From contig NZ_VTOU01000002.1 in assembly GCF_008274695.1 (NCBI RefSeq), forward strand, positions 186,001 to 250,000: a DNA stretch of 64,000 bases. Direction: 5' to 3'. Positions 16,146 to 24,937 of this stretch are shown here, one piece after another. The translations under genes and the position numbers were made by a program. Source of the stretch: Sphingomonas montanisoli. Lineage in GTDB: Bacteria; Pseudomonadota; Alphaproteobacteria; Sphingomonadales; Sphingomonadaceae. The notes beneath the pieces were generated by a model, which saw nothing but the letters and a program-made list of their open reading frames with translations, was not told the origin of the DNA and ran no database searches. Each line of letters opens with the position of its first letter. Position 1 is the stretch's first letter.

Positions 16146-16734
16146 GATCGGGCAGCATTCCGCGCAAAACGTCATGCTTGTCCCAGAAATGATGCTTGAG
16201 TGCCGCGCCGACATGGAGCGGAATCATGACGAGCAGCACGACGATAAGCACCACGTGGATATCCTCGGCCCAGTCGAGCACTATCCACTGAATCCAACCG
16301 GGCAGTGTCTCGAACGGCATTTGGGGCCAAGGGATCACGCCCGCCACCGCGAGCGGAAGATCGGGATCGAGCGCCGACCACATCGCCCAACCGCTCAACG
16401 GCAGGCCGAAAAAGCAGATGTAGAACAGAACATGGGTGACGTGCGCTGCCCAAGTCTGCCAGCCGAGGCGATCGGCGTCGTTGACCGGACCGGGCACGAT
16501 CATCCGCCACAGGAAACGCAACAGTGCCAGGACCAGCATCAGCAGCCCCAGCTCGGCATGAACCAAATATCCGGACAGCTTTTCGCCGCCGACTGGCAGT
16601 CGACTCATATGCCAGCCCCAGTAAAGCTGGAACGTGATCAGCGCGGCCATCACCCAGTGGAAGATCTGACCGACCGGCGAATAACGACCCTCGGACGTGT
16701 GCTGCGCAGCCCAGGCGCGGATCGCCTCGATCAT
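16066..16734 (-). CDS. Cytochrome b561-like protein
   Basis: This encodes 222 residues with four hydrophobic helices. Heme-ligand candidates are in GQIFHWVMAALITFQLYWGW, YLVHAELGLL, the pair near WAAHVTHVLFYICFF and EDIHVVLIVVLLVMIPLHVG. Members of this prokaryotic family (COG3038 type) shuttle electrons between quinol and periplasmic acceptors. ATG 16734 overlaps the stop of the CtaG gene by 4 bp. The long merged frame up to 17442 is an artefact. The C-terminus, rich in Glu/Pro/Arg, overlaps the 3' end of the diheme cytochrome gene on the other strand. Confidence 0.88.
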   Translation of the reverse strand: MIEAIRAWAAQHTSEGRYSPVGQIFHWVMAALITFQLYWGWHMSRLPVGGEKLSGYLVHAELGLLMLVLALLRFLWRMIVPGPVNDADRLGWQTWAAHVTHVLFYICFFGLPLSGWAMWSALDPDLPLAVAGVIPWPQMPFETLPGWIQWIVLDWAEDIHVVLIVVLLVMIPLHVGAALKHHFWDKHDVLRGMLPDLNEDEVREEPRHGLTPREPAPEKTGG

Positions 16735-17450
16735 GCGCGCAATGCCGCCAGCGCCTTCCAGCGCAGCCCGATCCACATCGCCGCACCGAGATAAAGGGCG
16801 GAACCCGCGACCCACATCAGCAGCCCCGCGAGTTGCTGATCCTCGAGCGATGCAAGCCCCCACGCCTGCGTGGTCAGCCAGTGTGGCGCGTAGAGCGGAC
16901 GGCTCGCGAAACTGATCAATGCGCCCAGCAGGCCCATCTGGACCATCGACGCCAACAATGCGCCGATGCCGAGCAAAGCCGGTCCGCGCAAGACGGCGCT
17001 CCACATTCCCAGTGCGCTGGCGAGCAGACTGAATTGCATCAGCCAGTACATCGCGTCGCTCGACAGTGCGATCGCGTAAGCCTGCGGCGTGTGCCATGCC
17101 CAGAAGATCAGCGCGTGGAGCGCCGCCCAACCGATTGCTCCACCCGGCAGCGCCAGCCGCGGCAGGCCGATAGCGAAGAGCGGCGCGGTGATAGCGGTCA
17201 GCACGAGATGATGCGCGACCCGCGCCGAGAACAGCGCCGAACTCAGCGCGCAAAACGGTGACACAAAGAGGATAGCAAGCAGGCCGATCGCCAGCACCGC
17301 TGTGTTTCGCTCGCGCCCTGCAACCGCGCGAAGCGTCAGCCAACCGCCGCATAACACCAGTCCAGCCAGCACCGCCGGATCGAAATTCCAACGCGCAAGC
17401 CAGTCGGCAGGCACTGGCGCCGCGCCGCAATAAGGGATCCACACTTGCAT
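16731..17450 (-). CDS. ctaG: CtaG (caa3-type) oxidase assembly protein
   Basis: This encodes 239 residues with about seven membrane helices. Conserved features of the Caa3_CtaG family are SARVAHHLVLTAITAPLFAI (HH pair), ALIFWAWHTPQAY and MYWLMQFSLL. Family members are needed for assembly of caa3 oxidase, probably at the copper step. The nearby ctaC-ctaD genes fit this. It abuts the DUF421 gene upstream with no gap and overlaps b561 downstream by 4 bp, so it belongs to one operon running 20.8 to 16.1 kb. Confidence 0.9.
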   Translation of the reverse strand: MQVWIPYCGAAPVPADWLARWNFDPAVLAGLVLCGGWLTLRAVAGRERNTAVLAIGLLAILFVSPFCALSSALFSARVAHHLVLTAITAPLFAIGLPRLALPGGAIGWAALHALIFWAWHTPQAYAIALSSDAMYWLMQFSLLASALGMWSAVLRGPALLGIGALLASMVQMGLLGALISFASRPLYAPHWLTTQAWGLASLEDQQLAGLLMWVAGSALYLGAAMWIGLRWKALAALRA

Positions 17451-17933
17451 CTACACCGGACCATCATCGTCGCGCTGGGCGCTGTCGTCGCCAGCCGAAC
17501 GCCCGATGAAGCTGATCTTGCCGTTGGTTTCGAGGATAGCCCAATCGACCTCCGCGATGCGTGCGATGCCCGCCAACCGCATCTCGCTCTCCACCTCGGC
17601 GCGGGTGAGCCGATCGCGCCGCAGATTGTCTCTCAGCAGCTCGCCATGGCGGATGATCACGCGCGGCTCGCCCTCAAACAGCTTTTCGAGCCGAGGCGAC
17701 ACATAGCTCCCCCAGCTCATCGCCAATCCCCAGAAGGCGAAGGTGGTGATCGCCAGCACCGCTCCCGTCAGGCTGAAATCGTTGTGAGTCACCCCCTGCT
17801 GGATAAGGTCGCCCAGCACGATCAACGTCACCAGCTCGAACGGCGTCATCTGGCTGAGTTCACGCTTCCCCAGCACCCTGAGCAGGACGTAGAGGATGAA
17901 GAACATCAACGTGGCGCGCAGGACGATGTCCAT
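17451..17933 (-). CDS. DUF421/YetF-family membrane protein
   Basis: This encodes 160 residues. Three N-terminal helices contain VLGKRELSQMTPFELVTLIV, the signature of the DUF421 family, and a soluble C-terminal domain follows (LFEGEPRVIIRHGELLRDNL ... AILETNGKISFI). Bacillus YetF-type proteins share this layout; function is unsettled, although spore-related members exist. Its stop is directly followed by the CtaG start, and its ATG overlaps the upstream gene by 1 bp. The C-terminus ends in an Asp-rich tail. Confidence 0.88.
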   Translation of the reverse strand: MDIVLRATLMFFILYVLLRVLGKRELSQMTPFELVTLIVLGDLIQQGVTHNDFSLTGAVLAITTFAFWGLAMSWGSYVSPRLEKLFEGEPRVIIRHGELLRDNLRRDRLTRAEVESEMRLAGIARIAEVDWAILETNGKISFIGRSAGDDSAQRDDDGPV

Positions 17934-18466
17934 CAGGGGAGAACCCGCACGCTCATGGGCAGCGACACCAGCTTTCGATCGCCGTCATAGACCGCGACGA
18001 CGCCCTCGTTCCGGCCGACCAGCGGCGGATTGACCTGCCCGTCGAACTTGATTTCGATCGGCTCGCCCGGTTCGCCGGGACCGAACGACATGTGAACCAT
18101 GCCGTCCTTGAAACTCTCGTTCTCCGCAGCAGGAATCGCGGAGTTGATCGTGATGTCGCGCCACAGCCGCAGCGATATCGCGAGCGTCACGTCCGCGATC
18201 GGCACGCGTGGCTCGATCCGGATACGCATTTCGTAGAATGTCCCGTTTCGCAGGATCGCCGGGCTCTTGACCGACAGTCGCACCGCATCGCCGGCGGCGA
18301 TGTGCGTGGGATTGGGATGCCCGCCCAACACGCCGAGCAGTGCCGTGGCGAGCAGCAGCGCGATCAGGATCAGCGAGGTCGGATTGGCGTGGCGCTGAAA
18401 CCATCCGGTCGCGGAGACGTGCCGATCTTCGATGCCATCGGGCGAGGCTTTGGCGGGCGCGCTCAT
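17933..18466 (-). CDS. Unknown membrane-anchored periplasmic protein
   Basis: This encodes 177 residues from ATG 18466 (MSAPAKASPDGIEDRHVSAT); the longer frame from 18568 overlaps the upstream gene. One membrane helix (about residues 35-55, LILIALLLATALLGVLGG) precedes a beta-rich domain with RNGTFYEMRIRIEPRVPIAD and VGRNEGVVAVYDGDRKLVSL, resembling an Ig-like fold. No catalytic residues or metal motifs are seen. It overlaps DUF421 by 1 bp and sits 43 bp after the YdeP-like gene, so it is an integral member of that operon. Confidence 0.7.
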   Translation of the reverse strand: MSAPAKASPDGIEDRHVSATGWFQRHANPTSLILIALLLATALLGVLGGHPNPTHIAAGDAVRLSVKSPAILRNGTFYEMRIRIEPRVPIADVTLAISLRLWRDITINSAIPAAENESFKDGMVHMSFGPGEPGEPIEIKFDGQVNPPLVGRNEGVVAVYDGDRKLVSLPMSVRVLP

Positions 18467-18509
18467 GGCGCAGACAACCGGGCGAGCGGCACTCCGTTCC
18501 CCAGCCACG

Positions 18510-20795
18510 TCATACGCAAACGCGCACCGGCACGGATTTGGCGGCAGGCACATGACTCTCGTCGGCATGATGCTCGACCGGCATCAGCACATTGGCCTCC
18601 GGATAATAAGCACCGAGGCAGCCGCGCGGAATATCGTAAGGGGTCACGATCAGTCCATCGCGCCTCCGCTTTTTGCCGTCGCCTGCGTCGGATTCGAGCG
18701 CGACCACCTGCCCGTCGGTTAAGCCGGCCGCCGCCATGTCCTCGGAATTGATGAACAGCACGTCGCGGGTGCCGTTCACCCCACGAAAGCGATCATGATA
18801 GCCGTAGATCGTGGTGTTGAACTGGTCGTTCGATCGCAGCGTGATCAGGCGATAGCGGCCATCAGCATCGTCAAAGCCGGTGGAAGACAAGCCGGTTGGC
18901 GCCAAAAATTCCGCCTTGCCGCTGGGCGTCAGCCAGACGCGCTCGGCCGCCTTATTACCCTTCCAAAAGCCGCCGGGAGTAAGCAGGCGCGCGTTGAAGT
19001 CCTTGAAGACCTCGGGATAGGTCGCCTCGATCGCGTCGCGGATGCGTGCATAGTCCGCGACCCACCCGTCCCAATCGACGCGCGGATTGGGGGGCACGAT
19101 CCGTTTGGCGATCTCGGCCACGATCCGTGGTTCGGACAGGAGATGCGGGCTGGCCGGAGCCACCTTTCCGCGCGATCCGTGAATGCAACTGGTCGAATCC
19201 TCGACCGACACTGCTTGCGGGCCGCTTGCCTGCACGTCCTCCTCGATCCGGCCGAGGCAGGGTAGCAAGTAGGTCTGGTGGCCAGGGAACAGGTGGTTTC
19301 GGTTAAGCTTAGTCGCGATCTGCACTGAGAGTTCGAGCCGCGGCCACGCTTCTTCCATCGCCGCCGTCTCTGGCACGGCGCGCAGGAAGTTGCCGCCCAG
19401 GCCAATGACCGCCTTGACGCTGCCGTCGATCACGCCGCGACATGTCTCTACCGTGTCGAGACCTTTCTCAGTCGGCGGATCGAAGCCGTAAAGTTGCTTG
19501 AGCTTGTCGACCGGTGCGAGTTCGGTCTTTTCGGTGATGCCGACCGTGCGCTGCCCCTGAACGTTCGAATGGCCGCGCACCGGCGTCGGCCCCGCGCCGG
19601 GCTTGCCGATATTCCCGCGCATCAAAAGCAGGTTCACCACCATGCGGACATTCTCGACGCCCTTCACATGCTGGGTCAGACCCATGCCGTAGATCGCGAG
19701 CACCGCCTTCGCGTTGGCATAAACACGAGCAGCATTTTCGATCGCCGTCAGATCAAGGCCGGACTCGCGCACGATGTCCTCCCACTCCGTCGCGCGGACC
19801 TTGGCTGCGAACGCATCGAAATCCTTGGTATGCTCGGCGATGAAATCATGGTCGAGGACACCCGGCTCGCCCGGCGCCTTCGCATCGTCCCATTCGATCA
19901 GGAATTTGGCGATGCCGGTCATCGCAGCGATGTCTCCGCCGGCCTTCACCTGATGATATTGGGTCGAAATCACCGTCTCGCTCAGCGTCGTCATCTCGAC
20001 CGGGTTCTGCGGATCGGTGAAGCGTTCGAGCCCACGCTCCTTCAGCGGATTGAAGGTGACGATCTCCACCCCGCGCTTGCGCGCCTTGCGCAAGTCGTGG
20101 AGCATACGCGGCGCGTTCGATCCGACATTCTGCCCGAAGAAGAAGATCGCGTCGCAATCGTCGAAATCCTTCAGTTGGGTGGTGCCTACGGGTACGCCGA
20201 TCGCTGCCTTGAGCCCGACCGAGGTCGATTCGTGGCACATGTTCGAACTGTCGGGCAGGTTCTGGTTGCCATACATCCTGGCCATCAGCCCATACATGTA
20301 GGATGCTTCGAGGCTGGCACGCCCCGATGAATAGAAAACGACCGCATTCGGATCGAGCGGCCGAAGCGCCTCCCCGATCGCGTTGAATGCTTCTTCCCAA
20401 CTACACGCCACATATTTGTCGGTGACTACGTCGTAGCGCAGCGGGTGAGTCAGCCGGCCATTCTGCTCCAGATCATAATCGCGCCAGCTGCGTAGTTCGT
20501 CGAGCGTGTGCTCCTGGAAAAAGTCCGGAGTGGTGCGCAACGTGGTCAGTTCCCACGCGGTCGCTTTGGCGCCTTCCTCGCAAAACTCGGCGGGGTGATG
20601 ATCAGCGGGTTTGGGCCATGCACAGCTGACGCACATGAAGCCGTCCGGCTTGTTCTGCCGCGCCAGTTCGATGAGGGCTTCCGGCGGGATCCGCTCGCGC
20701 GGGAGTATCTCGGCGAGCGAGCGAACCGAACCCCAGCCGCCTGCCGGTCCTTCAAATGGTTTGATGTCCGGATGGTCGGCCGTGTGTTTGCTCAT
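18510..20795 (-). CDS. YdeP-type molybdopterin oxidoreductase
   Basis: This encodes 761 residues of the FdhF/YdeP family. N-terminal cysteines C55, C58 and C72 (CVSC ... FCEEGAKA) suit an iron-sulfur site. C187 in NMCHESTSVGL is at the position of the Mo ligand of formate dehydrogenases. FFFGQNVGSNAPRML and PVRGHSNVQGQRTVGI are cofactor-binding segments, and a C-terminal MGD-binding domain follows. E. coli YdeP contributes to acid resistance, but its substrate is unknown. A strong GGAGG precedes the ATG. No Tat signal is seen, so the enzyme is probably cytoplasmic. It leads the operon with the unknown protein, DUF421 and CtaG. Confidence 0.9.
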   Translation of the reverse strand: MSKHTADHPDIKPFEGPAGGWGSVRSLAEILPRERIPPEALIELARQNKPDGFMCVSCAWPKPADHHPAEFCEEGAKATAWELTTLRTTPDFFQEHTLDELRSWRDYDLEQNGRLTHPLRYDVVTDKYVACSWEEAFNAIGEALRPLDPNAVVFYSSGRASLEASYMYGLMARMYGNQNLPDSSNMCHESTSVGLKAAIGVPVGTTQLKDFDDCDAIFFFGQNVGSNAPRMLHDLRKARKRGVEIVTFNPLKERGLERFTDPQNPVEMTTLSETVISTQYHQVKAGGDIAAMTGIAKFLIEWDDAKAPGEPGVLDHDFIAEHTKDFDAFAAKVRATEWEDIVRESGLDLTAIENAARVYANAKAVLAIYGMGLTQHVKGVENVRMVVNLLLMRGNIGKPGAGPTPVRGHSNVQGQRTVGITEKTELAPVDKLKQLYGFDPPTEKGLDTVETCRGVIDGSVKAVIGLGGNFLRAVPETAAMEEAWPRLELSVQIATKLNRNHLFPGHQTYLLPCLGRIEEDVQASGPQAVSVEDSTSCIHGSRGKVAPASPHLLSEPRIVAEIAKRIVPPNPRVDWDGWVADYARIRDAIEATYPEVFKDFNARLLTPGGFWKGNKAAERVWLTPSGKAEFLAPTGLSSTGFDDADGRYRLITLRSNDQFNTTIYGYHDRFRGVNGTRDVLFINSEDMAAAGLTDGQVVALESDAGDGKKRRRDGLIVTPYDIPRGCLGAYYPEANVLMPVEHHADESHVPAAKSVPVRVCV

Positions 20796-21229
20796 CTTGC
20801 CTCCAAATCAGGATCTTACTCTGGCTTGCGACGCTTCGGGCGGAACGGCTCGACGATCGATTGGTTCAGCTAGCTCAAACGATTTGAAGCACGAAAAGTC
20901 GATGAAGCAGCCCATTAGCAGCAGCGGCCAACGGCCGTGATGGTGCTGTAAAGCGAGCCTACGGGAATGGCGCTCCTCTATAAATCTCTTCTCTGTCGGC
21001 GCCAAACGGAGGGCGGATCGCGGAGGCAGCTGCACTCATTCTATCGATCGGGAAGCGCGAACCCCGGATCCCGTTTTGGCAGGAAAGGGCAGCGAAACAT
21101 GACTCGAATTGTCCGCCTTTCCCGAGTGATCCCTCCGCAGGCCTGCAACAGCGCCCCCAGTCCGCGAACCTGTCACATCGATTTCACTCACTCCAATTAA
21201 GCGCCCTGAGCCTAACCAGCAGGGGTCCG
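20796..21229. other. Intergenic region, no gene seen
   Basis: These 434 bp contain only short frames without family resemblance and no obvious hairpin with a T-run. The left end must hold the promoter of the ydeP-like operon. The right end grades into the transposase remnant. Confidence 0.5.
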
Positions 21230-21376
21230 ATGAGCAGCGTGGTGGATTGTTCGGAATTGATCGACGGTTCGGTCAAGCATTTTCGCGCCATCGCTACTCG
21301 ATACGACAAGAACGCCGCCAATTATCTCCCTGCCGTCAAACTCGTCTGCGTTCGCATCTGGTGCAGCACGTTATGA
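21230..21376 (+). pseudogene. 3' fragment of an IS5-family transposase
   Basis: From 21230 the frame gives 48 residues ending HFRAIATRYDKNAANYLPAV, KLVCVRIW and four more residues before TGA 21374. The R-x-A-T-R-Y-D-K motif with a following Y/F-L and a terminal -IW- is the usual end of IS5-family DDE transposases. There is no upstream catalytic sequence, so it is a dead fragment. It lies on the strand opposite the 5' fragment at 11256-11320. Confidence 0.65.
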
Positions 21377-21385
21377 GTCTGCGGC

Positions 21386-23161
21386 CTAGCGTAGAGGCCA
21401 TGCCCACATGACAAGAGGTGTTCCGACGAGAATGACAATTAGCGATAACGGTGCGCCCAATCGCGCATAATCGCTGAACTTGTAGCCGCCAGGGCCGAGA
21501 ACCAGCGTGTTGCACTGGTGCCCGATCGGCGTGAGGAAATCGCAGCCCGCGCCGATAGCGGTGGCGATCAGGAAAGCCTCGGGACGATAGCCGAGGTCGT
21601 GTGCGAAGACCGCTGCGATGGGCGCCATAACAAGCACGGTGGCGGCATTGTTGAGGAACGGGGTCACTGCCATCGCGACGACGAGGATGAGCGCAACCGC
21701 CCCCCACGGTGGCAAAGTGGAAGCGAGTTGCGCGAGTTGGGTCGCGATAACGTCCGACGCACCCGTCGTGCGAAGTGAATCGCTCACCGGAATCAGCGCA
21801 CCGAGCATTACGAGGATCGGCCATTCGACGGCGTCATAGGCTTCGCGCAACGGCAAAGTGCCGGTTGCCATTACGATTCCCGCGGCCGCAAAGAAGGCCA
21901 CGGCGACTGGGACGAGCCCCGCCGCGGTTGCTGTCATCGCCGCGGCCAACACGATCAGCGGTAGCCAGCTGCGTCCCGACGCGCCGAGCCGCAGCGTTCG
22001 TTGTGCAAGCGGCAATACGCCCAGATCCCGGAGTCGATCGGTCAGCAGTTTGAGCGGCCCCTGCAGCACGATCACGTCGCCGGAGCTGAGCTTTATGTTA
22101 CCAAGTTGGTGGGTCAGTCGCTCGGCGGAGCGCGACAGGGCAATCAGATTGACGCCATAACGCTCCTGAAGCCGCATGCGCGCCGCTGTCTGGTCGATCA
22201 TGACCGAGGAAGCTCCGATCACGCCCTCGATTACGCCGATCTCGTCGCCCTTGCTGCCCTTCGGCTGTTCGCGATCGCCACCCACCAGCGCTAGGTTGTC
22301 GCGCGCGATCACCCGTTCCAGCGCATCGGGCGCGCCTGTCAGGATCAACGTGTCGTTCCGATGCAGGATGAGATCGGCCGACGGAATTGTGCGTATGTCG
22401 GCGCGCAGAACCCGAGTGACGCCAATCTCGCGCCTGTGCCGCTCTACGAACTCTCGGATCGACTCTCCCTCGGCAGGAGAACCTTCCATGATCTGCGCTT
22501 CGGTAACATAGCTCGAAATGTCCAGCGCTTCGCCCAGCGTCGCGGCGGCTCGCCTCTCGCGTGGCAGCAGGCGGTAGCCGAAGCGCAGAAAGATGAGTCC
22601 CACGATCAGCAGGCCAAGCCCGGTTGGCAGATAATCGAACATGCCGAACGGCTCACCCGTCATTTCCTGACGCACGCGGCTGACGATGATGTTGGGGGAG
22701 GTCCCGACCAGCGTCATCAACCCGCCCAGCAGCGATGCAAATGACATCGGCATCAGGAAGACCGAAGAACTCGTCTTGTTCGTCTTCGCCATCTGGAAGG
22801 CTGCCGGCATCAGCATCGCCAGTGCGCCGACATTCTTGACCAATGCAGAAGCGATACCGACCGAAGCCGTCAGTACCAGAAGTTGGGACCGCACCCGCGT
22901 CACATGGCCGCCGAGCAGCCTGAGCGCACCTTCGATCAGCCCGGAACGCTGCATCGCTGCAGAGATGACCAGCGCGGACCCGACAATTATCACGATGTCG
23001 TCCGAAAAGCCGGCAAAGGCATCCTTGGGGCTGACGATGCCCAATGCGATGGCTGCGAGCAACGCAATGATCGCAGTCACATCATATCGGAAGCGCCCCC
23101 AGAGGAAGAGGGCCATCATGCCGATGAGCGTTGCGACGGAAAGCCATTGCGGAGTGGTCAT
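21386..23161 (-). CDS. SLC13/DASS-type anion permease with TrkA-C domains (second copy)
   Basis: This encodes 591 residues with the layout of the 7409-9136 protein: first half with MSFASLLGGLMTLVGTSPNI, central TrkA-C domains (about residues 210-375, e.g. LILHRNDTLILTGAPDALER), second half with FLNNAATVLVMAP and CDFLTPIGHQCNTLVLGPGG. The two proteins share many residues at the C-terminal motif but are clearly diverged. It probably couples anion uptake to Na+ or H+; substrate unknown. It is monocistronic, ending 10 bp from the IS5 remnant. Confidence 0.88.
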   Translation of the reverse strand: MTTPQWLSVATLIGMMALFLWGRFRYDVTAIIALLAAIALGIVSPKDAFAGFSDDIVIIVGSALVISAAMQRSGLIEGALRLLGGHVTRVRSQLLVLTASVGIASALVKNVGALAMLMPAAFQMAKTNKTSSSVFLMPMSFASLLGGLMTLVGTSPNIIVSRVRQEMTGEPFGMFDYLPTGLGLLIVGLIFLRFGYRLLPRERRAAATLGEALDISSYVTEAQIMEGSPAEGESIREFVERHRREIGVTRVLRADIRTIPSADLILHRNDTLILTGAPDALERVIARDNLALVGGDREQPKGSKGDEIGVIEGVIGASSVMIDQTAARMRLQERYGVNLIALSRSAERLTHQLGNIKLSSGDVIVLQGPLKLLTDRLRDLGVLPLAQRTLRLGASGRSWLPLIVLAAAMTATAAGLVPVAVAFFAAAGIVMATGTLPLREAYDAVEWPILVMLGALIPVSDSLRTTGASDVIATQLAQLASTLPPWGAVALILVVAMAVTPFLNNAATVLVMAPIAAVFAHDLGYRPEAFLIATAIGAGCDFLTPIGHQCNTLVLGPGGYKFSDYARLGAPLSLIVILVGTPLVMWAWPLR

Positions 23162-23745
23162 GCAAAGGTCTTAAGCAATGGCTGAGCCCCCCTGTGATCT
23201 CGTTCGCGCCCGCTCGAAACCGTCACGCTATCTGACAGAACGCGCCAGCTTCTTGTTGTTCCCGTCTGGCTTGCGACCAAACGGGCGCAATGCGAACCGG
23301 AGCTAGGGGCCAACGCGTCCATCATGCGTTCAGACCTCATCTGCCACTAGAATAAGCCATCTCGCAGTCTGCCATCGCCCCGACAGATTGAATCGCTCCG
23401 GGTTTGCCGGAGTCTCCGACGCCGGAGAAGGTGGAGCAAAACAATGAACAAGTATGCGCCGGAGCGGACCTTTCCCGGCGATGATCAGTTATATGGCGAT
23501 AATGCCGTTCCTTTCCTGTCGTCGCAAGGGGCCTCGCGCTATCGCGGGTTGAACGCCCGCAAGCAGAGCTTGTATACGATGATGACCGCTGCCTCGATCC
23601 CTGCGGCACGCTGCGATCGAGGGCTATATAAATAACCTGCCGGCGTCATGAAGCCAGCGTCGCAAACGTCCCGTATCGAGCCCATATCGAGATCCGGTGG
23701 CACTGATCGGTCTTGTTCTATAAGCTAGGTCTCTTGAGGGATTTC
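23162..23745. other. Divergent intergenic region upstream of crtZ
   Basis: This 584-bp gap separates the leftward SLC13 gene and rightward crtZ. It holds the promoters for both, a weak GGAGTCTCC palindrome near 23408-23416 and one possible small ORF (23444-23635). No RNA gene or terminator is apparent. Confidence 0.4.
23444..23635 (+). CDS. Possible small protein of 63 aa
   Basis: The frame starts MNKYAPERTFPGDDQLYGDN and is hydrophilic with no hydrophobic helix. A purine-rich stretch (GGAGAAGGTGGAG) lies about 8-20 bases upstream, which is the main support. No family is recognised, and its composition is not strongly coding-like. It may be a spurious frame in the crtZ upstream region. Confidence 0.25.
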   Translation: MNKYAPERTFPGDDQLYGDNAVPFLSSQGASRYRGLNARKQSLYTMMTAASIPAARCDRGLYK

Positions 23746-24219
23746 ATGACGTCCTCGATCCTCACCGGCTTCGCGATCGCGCTTGCTACCGTCTTCGTGA
23801 TGGAAGGTGTCGCCTATACGGTGCATCGCTATGTCATGCATGGAATCGGGTGGTCGCTCCACCGCTCGCATCATCGCCCGCGCTCCGGGCCTTTTGAGGC
23901 GAACGACGCCTTTGGACTCATGTTTGCCGCGCTCAGCCTCGCGCTCATCCTCCGCTCGACGTGGCGGGAATGGCCTTATTGGATCGGCATCGGCATGGCG
24001 CTCTACGGCCTGCTCTACGCACTTCTCCATGACGGCCTCGTCCATCGCCGCTTCCCTTTCGTCCACGCGCCACGCCGCGGTTATCTTCTGCGCCTGATCA
24101 AGGCCCACCACATCCACCACGCGGTGAGAACTCGTGAGGGCGCCGTCTCCTTCGGGTTCCTCTATGCCCCGCCGGTCGAAGCGCTCGCGAAGCGCGTCCG
24201 GCAACGTCTGCGGGATTGA
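23746..24219 (+). CDS. crtZ: Beta-carotene 3-hydroxylase
   Basis: This encodes about 157 residues. It has the di-iron histidine clusters of CrtZ: HRYVMHG, HRSHHRPR, HDGLVHRR and HHIHHA, with four hydrophobic helices. It hydroxylates the 3 and 3' positions of beta-ionone rings, giving zeaxanthin, or astaxanthin from canthaxanthin. ATG 23746 with GAGGG at good spacing is preferred to 23713. Its stop is 1 bp before crtW, so both are translated from one message, convergent to crtYIB. Confidence 0.94.
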   Translation: MTSSILTGFAIALATVFVMEGVAYTVHRYVMHGIGWSLHRSHHRPRSGPFEANDAFGLMFAALSLALILRSTWREWPYWIGIGMALYGLLYALLHDGLVHRRFPFVHAPRRGYLLRLIKAHHIHHAVRTREGAVSFGFLYAPPVEALAKRVRQRLRD

Positions 24220-24220
24220 A

Positions 24221-24937
24221 ATGCGCGGGCGCCAGACGATCATCGGCCTCCTCCTCGCCTCCGCGATCTTCGCGGGCTGGCTGGCGTTGACGCTCTACGG
24301 CTTCTTCGGGGTCGATCTTGCCACGCACAGCACGTTCGTCGGGTTTGCCCTTGTCATAGTTCTGTGTTGGCTCGACGTCGGTCTATTTATCGTGGCGCAC
24401 GACGCCATGCATGGCTCGCTGGCGCCGGGTCGTCCCCACCTCAACGGTCTGATCGGGACGACCGCGCTGCTCGCTTATGCCGGCTTCTCGTTCGACCGCC
24501 TTGCGCCGAAGCACATGCAGCACCACCGGGCACCAGGCACCGTCGAGGATCCCGACTTTCACGCGCCCGCCCCGACCAATGTCTTCCGCTGGTATGCCGC
24601 GTTCTTTCGAGAATATTTTGGCATTCGCGAGGTGATCGTTCTTACTGTGGCGGTGGCAGTCCTCACCTTCGCCCTGCGCGTCCCCTACGTTAATCTGCTG
24701 TTATTCTGGGCGCTCCCAGCGATCCTGTCGTCGCTCCAGCTTTTCTGGTTCGGCACCTTCCTGCCGCATGCACATCGTGGCGTCCCGTTCGCCGATGAAC
24801 ATCGCGCACACAGTTCAGACTATCCTTGGTTGGTGTCGCTCCTGACCTGCTACCATTTCGGTTATCATCACGAACATCACCGCCATCCGCACTTGCCTTG
24901 GTGGCGATTGCCGGCGGCGCGTAGCAAAATCCCTTAG
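24221..24937 (+). CDS. crtW: Beta-carotene 4-ketolase
   Basis: This encodes 238 residues. Histidine boxes typical of membrane fatty-acid-desaturase-like ketolases are present: HDAMHG (about residue 60), HMQHHR (about 97) and HFGYHHEHHRHPH near the C-terminus. LFWFGTFLPHAH also matches CrtW. It oxidises C4/C4' of beta-rings to keto groups, so together with CrtZ the pathway can reach astaxanthin. ATG 24221 follows the crtZ stop by one base. The end overlaps crtB on the other strand by 4 bp. Confidence 0.94.
   Translation: MRGRQTIIGLLLASAIFAGWLALTLYGFFGVDLATHSTFVGFALVIVLCWLDVGLFIVAHDAMHGSLAPGRPHLNGLIGTTALLAYAGFSFDRLAPKHMQHHRAPGTVEDPDFHAPAPTNVFRWYAAFFREYFGIREVIVLTVAVAVLTFALRVPYVNLLLFWALPAILSSLQLFWFGTFLPHAHRGVPFADEHRAHSSDYPWLVSLLTCYHFGYHHEHHRHPHLPWWRLPAARSKIP

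Noticed and set aside
16066-17442. Single long frame spanning b561 and CtaG
   Set aside because: The b561 and CtaG proteins lie in different frames with an ATGA overlap; the upstream half of this frame is a shadow of ctaG.
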